The notes under the pieces were generated by a model. The model saw only the letters and a list, made by a program, of their open reading frames with translations. It was not told where the DNA came from and did not search any database. DNA of 39,636 nt from Acidobacteriota bacterium (GTDB taxonomy: Bacteria; Acidobacteriota; Terriglobia; Terriglobales; Acidobacteriaceae), in the NCBI GenBank assembly GCA_025359885.1, contig JANYDG010000033.1, positions 1 to 39,636 on the forward strand. Reading direction: 5' to 3'. Both the position numbers and the translations under genes were made by a program. Positions 16,671 to 24,178 of this stretch are shown here, piece by piece (the stretch's first letter is position 1; the number at the start of each line of letters is the position of its first letter).

Positions 16671-18620
16671 ATGCCCAACTACACCTATCCCGGTGTTTAT
16701 ATTGAGGAGATTCCGAGCGCGGTGCACACCATCACCGGTGTAGCCACGTCGATAGCCGCCTTTGCCGGATGGGCCGCAAAAGGACCCATCAACGCGGCCA
16801 CCCTGGTGCAGAGCTGGTCAGACTACGAGAGCCAGTTCGGTGGACTCGACCCGCGGAGCTACCTGGGCTATGCCCTCAACCAGTTCTTCGCCAACGGGGG
16901 GCAACAGGCCTACATCCTTCGCCTGGTTTCTGCAGCCAACCCCGGCGCACCCGGCTCAGCGGTTGCGGCCAGCACCTCCATTGCCATTGGTCCAGCCAGC
17001 ATCAAGTTTGCTTCCAAAGCTCCCGGTGCATGGGGAAATACTTACGCCGTACAGATTTCGGCCCCCACCAATGGCGTTGCAGCAGACTTCAAAGTCTCCG
17101 TGGTCTATGCGCCCCAGAGCACGGTCGTTACCACCGTCGAAGTTTTCGATAATCTCGCCGTCGGCACCGTCGCCGCCATTGTCTCGAACTATGTTGCCGT
17201 TACCGTTACTGGCGCGCCAGCCGGCCCACCAGCGCTCGGTACCTATCCCCTCAGCAGCGGTGCTGATGGCGACGGAGTCAACGTTCCCGCCGCAGCCAGC
17301 GCTTCAACCTCCATCTCAGCGCTCACCTTCGACTCCACAGCGGCTACCAGCACCGTCACCATCACGGCGGGCGCTGCAGGGCTCACCATTGCAGCTTTGA
17401 ATCCAGGAGCGTGGGGAAACACTCTCTCGTTCCAGATTCAACCCCGCGCGGATGACTACACACGGTTTACGCTTTCGGTCATCGCTACCAACGTGAATAC
17501 CCTGGCGACGGCGATTGTCGAAAACTTTACCAACCTCTCGCTCAACGCCCACGATCCCTCCGGGCGCTACATTGTGAACGTGCTCAACGAGCAGTCGAGC
17601 TACCTTTCCGCGACCATGAGCGCAGCCACACCGCTTACGCTTACCAACACACCTGGAATTCCCGCGACACCGAAGGCAGCGGGTACGGCAACGCGCGCAC
17701 TCTCTGGCGGCAACGACGGAGCGCTGCTCGCGCCCACAATCCCACCCGCAACCGCCGGGGCATTCGAGGCCGCCCTCACCGCCGCCCTGCCCATGCTCAC
17801 GCATATTCCCATCTTTAACCTTCTCGCAGTCCCTGGGGAAACTGACCCGGCGACCATTGCGTCGCTGCAAAAATTCGCCGTCGACAACAAGGCGTTTTAC
17901 ATTGTCGACAGCAAGCAGGCTGACAGCTTTACCAGCCTGCTGGGTGGGCCAGACACGGCCATCGTGGGCAGCAATGCCATCAACGCGGCGTTGTATTTTC
18001 CCTGGCCTAACGTCTTTGACCCGTTGCTCAAGGTCACCCGCGCCTTCCCGCCCAGCGGATTTGTGGCCGGCCTTTACGCCGCTACCGACTCATCTCGCGG
18101 AGTCTGGAAAGCTCCTGCTGGCATCAACGCCAGCCTGACCGGGCAATCCGGCCTCTCGACCATTCTGAGCGACGCGCAAAACGGCAGTCTCAACCCGCAG
18201 GCCATCAATTGCCTGCGCCACTTCCCGGTATACGGAGACGTCGTATGGGGCGCGCGCACCTTGCGCGGAAACGACCAGGTCGGCTCCGACTGGAAGTATG
18301 TACCAATCCGCCGTCTTGCTCTCTTCCTCGAAGTCAGCCTCTACCAGGGAACCCAGTGGGTCGTATTCGAGCCAAATGACGAGCCGCTCTGGGGCCAGAT
18401 TCGCCTCAACGTCGGCTCCTTCATGCAGGGTTTGTTCTTGCAGGGGGCCTTCCAGGGCACCACCCCAACCCAGGCTTATTTCGTGAAATGCGACGCAGAA
18501 AACAACCCGCCTGCCAGCGTAGCCCAGGGCATCGTGAAGATTACCGTCGGCTTTGCACCGCTGTATCCGGCAGAATTCGTCGTCATTCAGATTGCTCAGA
18601 TTGCCGGCCAGAGCCAGTAG
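16671..18620 (+). CDS. eCIS contractile sheath protein
   Basis: A 649-residue phage tail sheath homologue (Afp2-4/Pvc2-4 type) forming the outer tube that shortens on firing. The N-terminus YPGVYIEEIPSAVHTITGVA and QFFANGGQQAYILRL are typical sheath motifs. The C-terminal sheath domain runs from about GVWKAPAGINASLTG to the end (NCLRHFPVYGDVVWGARTL; YVPIRRLALFLEVSLYQGTQ; VKITVGFAPLYPAEFVVI). A middle domain is present twice, marked by PGAWGNT at residue 118 and again at 245. ATG 16671 was chosen because AGGAGG lies 8 bases upstream and the sheath N-terminus begins there; the frame is open further upstream. This is the only sheath gene in the window, whereas Afp and PVC have three. It is the first gene of the operon, 69 bases before the tube gene. 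Confidence 0.95.
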   Translation: MPNYTYPGVYIEEIPSAVHTITGVATSIAAFAGWAAKGPINAATLVQSWSDYESQFGGLDPRSYLGYALNQFFANGGQQAYILRLVSAANPGAPGSAVAASTSIAIGPASIKFASKAPGAWGNTYAVQISAPTNGVAADFKVSVVYAPQSTVVTTVEVFDNLAVGTVAAIVSNYVAVTVTGAPAGPPALGTYPLSSGADGDGVNVPAAASASTSISALTFDSTAATSTVTITAGAAGLTIAALNPGAWGNTLSFQIQPRADDYTRFTLSVIATNVNTLATAIVENFTNLSLNAHDPSGRYIVNVLNEQSSYLSATMSAATPLTLTNTPGIPATPKAAGTATRALSGGNDGALLAPTIPPATAGAFEAALTAALPMLTHIPIFNLLAVPGETDPATIASLQKFAVDNKAFYIVDSKQADSFTSLLGGPDTAIVGSNAINAALYFPWPNVFDPLLKVTRAFPPSGFVAGLYAATDSSRGVWKAPAGINASLTGQSGLSTILSDAQNGSLNPQAINCLRHFPVYGDVVWGARTLRGNDQVGSDWKYVPIRRLALFLEVSLYQGTQWVVFEPNDEPLWGQIRLNVGSFMQGLFLQGAFQGTTPTQAYFVKCDAENNPPASVAQGIVKITVGFAPLYPAEFVVIQIAQIAGQSQ

Positions 18621-18689
18621 CCCAAAGGCTTTCAGTTTGGCACCCAGAACCGCGGCCTTTCACCAGGCTCGAGATAAGGACGGATATCC

Positions 18690-19217
18690 ATGGGACAGTT
18701 TCCAGTCAATACGCAGCGCTTGGACCCCTACAAGAACTTCAAATTCCGTATCAAGTGGGACGGCCAGTATGTCGCCGGCGTCAGCAAGGTTTCCACGCTC
18801 AAGCGCACCACTGAGGTCGTCGAGCACCGGGCCGGCGGAGACCCTTCCACCGGACACAAGTCACCCGGTCGCACCAAGTACGAAGCCATCACCCTCGAAC
18901 GAGGCCTCACCCAAAGCCTCGATTTTCATGACTGGGCCGGCCTTGTGTGGAACTTCAAGGCCTCGCTCGGCTCAGAGGTTTCACTCGCCAACTTCCGCAA
19001 GGACCTCTACCTCGAGTTCTACAACGAAGCCGGACAATTGGTGATCGCGTACAAGATTTACCGCTGCTGGGTCTCTGAGTATCAGGCTCTGCCTGACCTC
19101 GATGCCAATGCCAACGCCATCGCCATCGAGCACATCAAGCTCGAAAACGAAGGCTGGGAGCGCGATACCAGCGTCGTTGAACCCAAGGAGCCTCAACTCG
19201 CCACCGTGATCGCGTAA
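18690..19217 (+). CDS. eCIS inner tube protein (gp19-like)
   Basis: A 175-residue phage tail tube homologue (T4 gp19 family; Afp1/Afp5-like). It forms the rigid inner tube that carries cargo and is pushed through the target envelope. Typical stretches are DPYKNFKFRIKWDGQYVAGV, the loop EHRAGGDPSTGHKSPGRTKYEA, and YKIYRCWVSEYQALPDLDA. The order sheath then tube is standard for contractile particles. AAGGA precedes the start. Confidence is high because both termini match the family's usual length. Confidence 0.95.
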   Translation: MGQFPVNTQRLDPYKNFKFRIKWDGQYVAGVSKVSTLKRTTEVVEHRAGGDPSTGHKSPGRTKYEAITLERGLTQSLDFHDWAGLVWNFKASLGSEVSLANFRKDLYLEFYNEAGQLVIAYKIYRCWVSEYQALPDLDANANAIAIEHIKLENEGWERDTSVVEPKEPQLATVIA

Positions 19218-19229
19218 CAGGGGCCCCTC

Positions 19230-19949
19230 ATGCGTGCACTTTCCAGCTCCGACATGCTCCAGCTCTGGGAGCGCGGCTACGGGCTGCATCCGCTCGATCA
19301 AGGACTGATCGCGCTGGCTGCAGGCAGTCCCGGCACCTCGCTTGACGCATGGGCAGACCTGCCGCTCGGCCAGCGCAATCGCGCACTGGCCGGGCTTCAT
19401 TCCATGTGCTTTGGAAGCCAGCTCGGCGGCTGGGTGCCGTGCCCGTCCTGCGGCGAAAAGCTGGAGTTCGAGCTCGATAGCGCAATGCTCCTTGCCGGCG
19501 CATCAGTATCGTCAGAAACGGTGACCATCGAAGGCCAGAGCTTCCGTCTGCCCACCAGCCGCGACCTGGCGCTTGCCGCGCGCGAAATCGATCTTCCCAA
19601 CGCCGCGCTGATCCTTGCAAAGCGATGCAGTCTCGACCCCGATGCGAGCAGCAGCAGTTGGTCTGAAGCTCTGATCGAAGAACTCGGAGAAAAGATGGCA
19701 CTTGCAGATCCGCTTGCAGAACCGCGCCTCAGCTTTGCCTGCGCCCTCTGCGGCCATGCATGGGACGAGCTGCTCGATCTCACCGGATTTTTCTGGACCG
19801 AGATGGAGGTCCAGGTCCGACGCCTCCTGCGCGAAGTACACGCCTTGGCCCGAGCCTACGGCTGGTCCGAATCCGAAATTCTCACCCTCAGTCAAGCTCG
19901 TCGGGCGATGTACCTCGACATGGTGCGATCAGAAAGGTTGCTGGCATGA
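19230..19949 (+). CDS. Zinc-ribbon protein similar to T4-type baseplate hub assembly chaperones
   Basis: A 239-residue protein found between tube and cap genes in many eCIS loci. Two CxxC pairs, CPSCG near residue 71 and CALCG near residue 172, probably bind one zinc. Between them lie an acidic, helical part (SLDPDASSSSWSEALIEEL) and beta strands. The C-terminus is helical (VQVRRLLREVHALARAYGWSE; RRAMYLDMVRSERL). The length and CxxC/CxxC layout fit the baseplate-hub chaperone family of T4-like phages, suggesting a role in particle assembly rather than in the finished particle; this is inference. It starts 12 bases after the tube gene and its stop overlaps the next start (ATGA). Confidence 0.7.
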   Translation: MRALSSSDMLQLWERGYGLHPLDQGLIALAAGSPGTSLDAWADLPLGQRNRALAGLHSMCFGSQLGGWVPCPSCGEKLEFELDSAMLLAGASVSSETVTIEGQSFRLPTSRDLALAAREIDLPNAALILAKRCSLDPDASSSSWSEALIEELGEKMALADPLAEPRLSFACALCGHAWDELLDLTGFFWTEMEVQVRRLLREVHALARAYGWSESEILTLSQARRAMYLDMVRSERLLA

Positions 19950-20671
19950 GCGGCTACCTCGCGCGACTCGTCCACCAGGCCAAGGCTCCGGCTCCCAGCA
20001 GCGGGATTCACCCGCTCGTCCGGTCAATCTACGCACCGCCGGCGAGCATTTCCAGCCCGCCGATGGAGTCAGTACAGGAGGTGAAGTCCCCGGCCATGCC
20101 AAGTGCCAGTTCGTCGGCACAGCCTTCCCCGACCAACCCTTCTGCCTCTTTGAATTCAAACTCAAACGACATTGCTCAGGTCATGAAGCCCGGTGAAGAC
20201 CACCTCGCCCACCGCCCCCCGGCAGAAGACCCCGACTTTCGATCGATCTCCAGTCGACGTGAACCCGCTTACGAAACGGTTTTTCCCGATTCTGTGAATC
20301 AGGCGCAAACAGTGCGCCCTGATTTCCCAAATGGCGAGGCCGTCCGCCCCTTGCAGCCATCCGAATCCAGCGCGACCTCAGCAGCCAGCCATGTTTCGCA
20401 GGTCTTTGAAGCACCAAAGCAGACCCAAACTGAAACATTCCGCAACTTCCAGCCCCTGATGCCCCGGCAAGCTCGGCCAGCAGCGTCGCCTTCCATGCAA
20501 GCCAGCCCCACCCCGCAAAGCTTCACCGGCGACGAAATCCATATCAATATCGGACGCATAGAGGTCACCGCCGTCCCACAGGCCCCGGCTGCCCGGCCAG
20601 CACCACGCGCTCAGCGTCGCAGCTTTAACCTCGACGAATACCTGCGGAAAGCGGATGGGAGGGGCCTATGA
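19946..20671 (+). CDS. Proline-rich eCIS accessory protein with conserved C-terminal motif
   Basis: A 241-residue protein. ATG 19946 overlaps the previous stop and is the natural start; the same frame runs open upstream inside the previous gene. A short N-terminal helix (MSGYLARLVHQAK) is followed by about 170 residues rich in proline, serine, alanine and glutamine, probably disordered. A compact C-terminus (GDEIHINIGRIEVTAVP ... RSFNLDEYLRKADG) follows. I recall the IGRIEV motif in small proteins of many eCIS loci, but no function is established. It could be a flexible linker between baseplate parts or an assembly scaffold. Overlaps at both ends suggest tight stoichiometry. Confidence 0.7.
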   Translation: MSGYLARLVHQAKAPAPSSGIHPLVRSIYAPPASISSPPMESVQEVKSPAMPSASSSAQPSPTNPSASLNSNSNDIAQVMKPGEDHLAHRPPAEDPDFRSISSRREPAYETVFPDSVNQAQTVRPDFPNGEAVRPLQPSESSATSAASHVSQVFEAPKQTQTETFRNFQPLMPRQARPAASPSMQASPTPQSFTGDEIHINIGRIEVTAVPQAPAARPAPRAQRRSFNLDEYLRKADGRGL

Positions 20672-21918
20672 GCAACGCCCTCGCCCTTTCCGCCGTGACC
20701 GCTACAATCCAGTATTGGTTGAATAACACCCTCAACGACCCGTCCTCGCCACTGGGCAGCGTCACCGTCACCGCCAAGGCCCCGGACATCGCGCAAGGTA
20801 ACCTCAACCCTGGCCAGGGAGCCGATCTGCTCGTCAATCTCTTCCTGCACCAGGTCACACCCAACCCTGCGTGGCGCAATATCGGCTTGCCCACGCTGGG
20901 CCGCGACGGCACCAGCAAGCTCACCAACCAGCCCCTCGCGCTTGACCTGCACTACCTGCTCACCGCCTACGCCACCCAGGACACCGAGGCCGAAGCACTG
21001 CTGGGTTATGCCGTGCTCATGCTCCACGAAACACCTGTGCTCGCTCGCAGCCAGATCACCACCGCACTCGGTGCATTGCCCAATACCAATCCCTATCGGA
21101 CCGTGCTTGCCAGCAGCGGCATTGCAGATCAGATCGAGATGATCAAGATCACACCGGCCACCCTGGGCCGAGAAGAGATGGCCTGGCTCTGGACCGCCCT
21201 CAAAGCCGACTACCGCCCGACTTTTCCTTTCCAGGTCTCTGTCGTTCTCATCGAACCGCAGGCACCCACCGTCTCTCCACTTCCAGTCATGAAGCGCGTA
21301 CTCACCGCCCAGGCCGGCCTGCAACCCCGCCTCATCGAAATCCTGCCGCCACCCAACCAGGCCGCCGCCGGCCCCGGAGACACCGCCACCGCCAACGGCC
21401 AGTACCTCACCGGCATCACCAGAATCGCCCTGGTCAATGGCCGTCTTGGCATCAACTACCCCACCTTTGCACCGGCGACTTCTGCGCCGGGAACCCTGAC
21501 CTTTGTCGTCCCGAACGACCCTTCCAACCTGCCCGCCGGAATCTACGAGATTTCTGTGCAGATCACCGACGTCGCCAACAATATCCTTGCCAGCTCCAAC
21601 AGCGTACTCATGGCCATCGCCCCGAGCATTCTTCTGGCACCTGCTCCAACCGCAGTCAACAACGGATCCGGCACGCTGGTGACAATCCACTGCGCACCAC
21701 AGGCGAGGCCAAGCCAAAAAGTTGAGCTGATCCTCGGCAGCACCTCTGCACCGGCCCTTCCCTTCAGTGCAACGACCGGCCAGCTCAGCTTCCAGTTCCC
21801 GCACCTGGCCCCCGGTAACTACGTCGGACGCCTCACCGTAGACGGCATCGTCAGCGCCGTCCAGGTCAACTGGGCCGCCAATCCACCCTTCTTCGTCGCG
21901 ACGGTGGTGATTCCATGA
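20668..21918 (+). CDS. DUF4255 (Pvc16/Afp16-like) tail terminator/cap protein with Ig-like C-terminus
   Basis: A 416-residue protein. Residues 1-190 match the DUF4255/Pvc16 N-terminal domain (SAVTATIQYWLNN; LVNLFLHQVTPNPAWRN; LALDLHYLLTAYATQD; EALLGYAVLMLHETPVL; WLWTALKADYRPTFPFQVS). In Afp and PVC this protein caps the distal end of the particle and ends polymerisation. The remaining 220 residues are beta rich, with two segments that look like Ig/TIG domains, including GPGDTATANGQYLTGITRI. These could decorate the cap or contact the cell envelope; that part is inference. ATGA overlaps join it to both neighbours. Confidence 0.88.
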   Translation: MSNALALSAVTATIQYWLNNTLNDPSSPLGSVTVTAKAPDIAQGNLNPGQGADLLVNLFLHQVTPNPAWRNIGLPTLGRDGTSKLTNQPLALDLHYLLTAYATQDTEAEALLGYAVLMLHETPVLARSQITTALGALPNTNPYRTVLASSGIADQIEMIKITPATLGREEMAWLWTALKADYRPTFPFQVSVVLIEPQAPTVSPLPVMKRVLTAQAGLQPRLIEILPPPNQAAAGPGDTATANGQYLTGITRIALVNGRLGINYPTFAPATSAPGTLTFVVPNDPSNLPAGIYEISVQITDVANNILASSNSVLMAIAPSILLAPAPTAVNNGSGTLVTIHCAPQARPSQKVELILGSTSAPALPFSATTGQLSFQFPHLAPGNYVGRLTVDGIVSAVQVNWAANPPFFVATVVIP

Positions 21919-23873
21919 CGCCCCCAGTGATGAGTTCGCAATCCATCCATAGCGTCGCGGGCAAGCCCTCGGTAGCCACCTGGGCCGAAGCAAATCAGGC
22001 TTTCCTCATCGTCGAATTCGCCCGCCTCAAGCGTCTGCTGAACCCCGAACCTACTGCGGTTCCCTTCCTCCCCATCCGCACAGAAATTGAATTTGAAGAA
22101 GCCCCCGCAGCTATCGACCAACTCACCGAGCTCTTTGCCCTCACCGCGTTTGAACGCGATCTGCTGTTGCTGACCGCTGCAGTCGAGATGGACTCCGGCT
22201 TGGCTGCCCTCCTCAGCCATTCCGCCGCGCACACCCCCATCACCTTTGGCCTCGCCCTTGGCGCACTCACTGACCCTCATTGGAGCGCCCTCACCCCGGC
22301 TCGCCCCCTGCGCCGCTTTCAGCTCATTCACATGGGGGCCGCCAACAGCCTCACCACGGCTCCGCTCCGTATTGACGAACGCCTTTTACATTTCATCGCG
22401 GGCACCAACCTTCTCGATGCCCGCCTCGATGCCCTGGTCCGCGCCCCAGCCGAACCAGCCCTGCTCGCCGCAGAACACCGCCAGCTTGGGGAGCGGGCTA
22501 CTGCCATGCTTCGTGAAGATGGCTCCCGGCTTGTCCATCTTTGCGGCAACGACCTCCACGGCCAGCAGGACGTCGCTCAGATTGTTGCCAGCCAACTTGG
22601 CCTGCGCCTTCTCGCCCTCCACGGCGCAGACTTGCCATCTGGCCCGACAGAACTTGACGAGTTCACCCTGCTTCTTGAGCGCGAATGCCTGCTCCTTCCG
22701 GCAGCCATTCTCATACAAGTCGAAGCCACCGGCCTCTCACCCGCCGCCCGCCGCCTCGCAGAAAAGCTGCCCGGCCCGCTCTTCCTCTCCAGCCGCGAAT
22801 CGCTACCCCTCAACCGGCCCTTCGTGCGCCTGGACGTTGACAAGCCCGGCCCCACCGAGCAGCGCAATCTCTGGCAGCAGGCACTCGGATCGCAGGACTT
22901 GGCTGAACCCGAGTCCGCTCTTGCAGCGGCAATGGACGCTGTTTCAGACCAGTTCAGCCTCAGCGCCAGCACCATTTTCACCACCAGCGTCACCGTCGCG
23001 ACCCAGCAGAATCCGCCGCTCCACGCTCTCTGGGATGCCTGCCGCTCAGTGGCCCGCCCCCGGCTTGACGACCTCGCCCAGCGCATCGTCCCCTCCTCCA
23101 CCTGGACTGACCTCATCCTGCCCGACCAGCAGACTGAAACCCTGCAGCGCCTCCTCTCCCAGGTTCGCCATCGCATGACCGTCCACGAGTCCTGGGGATT
23201 CTCTGAGCGCGGCCGGCGCGGCCTCGGCGTGAGCGCACTTTTCACCGGTGAGAGCGGAACCGGCAAAACCCTCGCGGCCGAGGTCCTGGCCGCCGAACTG
23301 CGCCTGGACCTCTATCGCATCGACCTGTCTTCGGTGGTCAGCAAATACATTGGCGAAACCGAAAAAAATCTCCGCCAGGTCTTCGACGCCGCAGAAGAGG
23401 GCGGTATCCTGCTGCTCTTCGACGAGGCCGACGCCCTCTTTGGCAAACGTGCCGAGGTCAAAGACAGCCACGACCGCTACGCCAATATTGAGGTTGGCTA
23501 CCTGCTCCAGCGCATGGAGGCCTATCAGGGCCTCGCAGTGTTGACCACCAATCTCAAGTCTTCGCTTGACCGCGCCTTCCAGCGACGCCTCCGCTTCATC
23601 GTCCAGTTTCCATTCCCCGACGCAGTCCAGCGCGAGGCCATCTGGCGCCGCATCTTTCCAGCTGCAACCCCGCTCAGCAATCTGGATTACGCAAAACTCG
23701 CTCAGCTCAACGTCGCCGGCGGCAACATCCGCAACATCGCCCTCAACGGCGCCTTCATCGCAGCCGAGGCGGGCGCGCCCGTCAGCATGACCCACCTGCT
23801 TGAAGCAGCCAAAATGGAAGCCCACAAAATCGAGCGGCCGCTCGCGACGGCAGAGATTCGGGGGTGGCTATGA
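21915..23873 (+). CDS. AAA+ ATPase of the eCIS (Afp15/Pvc15-like)
   Basis: A 652-residue protein. The first 400 residues are a variable helical region with an incomplete AAA-like part lacking a clear Walker A (QDVAQIVASQLGLRLLALHG). The C-terminal AAA+ module has Walker A GESGTGKT at residues 445-452, Walker B ILLLFDEADALFGKR with Asp503/Glu504, a sensor I region LAVLTTNLKSSLD and arginine-finger candidates in FQRRLRFIVQFPFPD. In characterised eCIS the ATPase aids assembly or effector loading rather than sheath recycling. It lies directly before the small conserved protein and the effector gene, which fits a loading role. ATGA junctions occur at both ends. Confidence 0.92.
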   Translation: MTPPVMSSQSIHSVAGKPSVATWAEANQAFLIVEFARLKRLLNPEPTAVPFLPIRTEIEFEEAPAAIDQLTELFALTAFERDLLLLTAAVEMDSGLAALLSHSAAHTPITFGLALGALTDPHWSALTPARPLRRFQLIHMGAANSLTTAPLRIDERLLHFIAGTNLLDARLDALVRAPAEPALLAAEHRQLGERATAMLREDGSRLVHLCGNDLHGQQDVAQIVASQLGLRLLALHGADLPSGPTELDEFTLLLERECLLLPAAILIQVEATGLSPAARRLAEKLPGPLFLSSRESLPLNRPFVRLDVDKPGPTEQRNLWQQALGSQDLAEPESALAAAMDAVSDQFSLSASTIFTTSVTVATQQNPPLHALWDACRSVARPRLDDLAQRIVPSSTWTDLILPDQQTETLQRLLSQVRHRMTVHESWGFSERGRRGLGVSALFTGESGTGKTLAAEVLAAELRLDLYRIDLSSVVSKYIGETEKNLRQVFDAAEEGGILLLFDEADALFGKRAEVKDSHDRYANIEVGYLLQRMEAYQGLAVLTTNLKSSLDRAFQRRLRFIVQFPFPDAVQREAIWRRIFPAATPLSNLDYAKLAQLNVAGGNIRNIALNGAFIAAEAGAPVSMTHLLEAAKMEAHKIERPLATAEIRGWL

Positions 23874-24178
23874 ATTTCCCCGTCAAACCCATCACCCCAG
23901 CCCGCATCACCCTGCATATCGACCGCCTCGTGCTGCGCGGCATCGCCCCCGGCGACCGGCCGCATCTGATCGCCGGCCTTCGTCGCGAACTCGCCCAGGC
24001 ACTGGCCAACCCTGAAACTCGCGCCTCATGGGCCAGGTCCCAGCGCGCCCCAGTCCTGCGCCTCGGCCAGATTGCCTTTACGCCCGGCCCTTCAGGCAGC
24101 GGCAAACTCGGCGCAAACCTCGGCCAGAGCATCGCCGGCAAGCTCAGCGGCAACGGCACCAGGAGGCAACAGCCATGA
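23870..24178 (+). CDS. Small conserved eCIS protein
   Basis: A 102-residue protein. ATG 23870 overlaps the ATPase stop (ATGA); an in-frame GTG at 23864 would add two residues. The N-terminal half has a conserved-looking stretch ITLHIDRLVLRGIAPGD and RRELAQALANPET. The C-terminus is glycine/serine rich and disordered. Proteins with this I-D-R-LVL-G pattern recur next to the ATPase or the DUF4157 gene in eCIS loci, from my recollection. The function is unknown; a chaperone or adaptor for the following effector is a guess based on the ATGA coupling at 24175. Confidence 0.75.
   Translation: MNFPVKPITPARITLHIDRLVLRGIAPGDRPHLIAGLRRELAQALANPETRASWARSQRAPVLRLGQIAFTPGPSGSGKLGANLGQSIAGKLSGNGTRRQQP

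Noticed and set aside
20611..21993. 460-residue minus-strand open frame opposite the cap gene
   Set aside because: Composition is glycine/aspartate/valine rich without motifs; it mirrors the C-rich coding of the DUF4255 gene on the plus strand.
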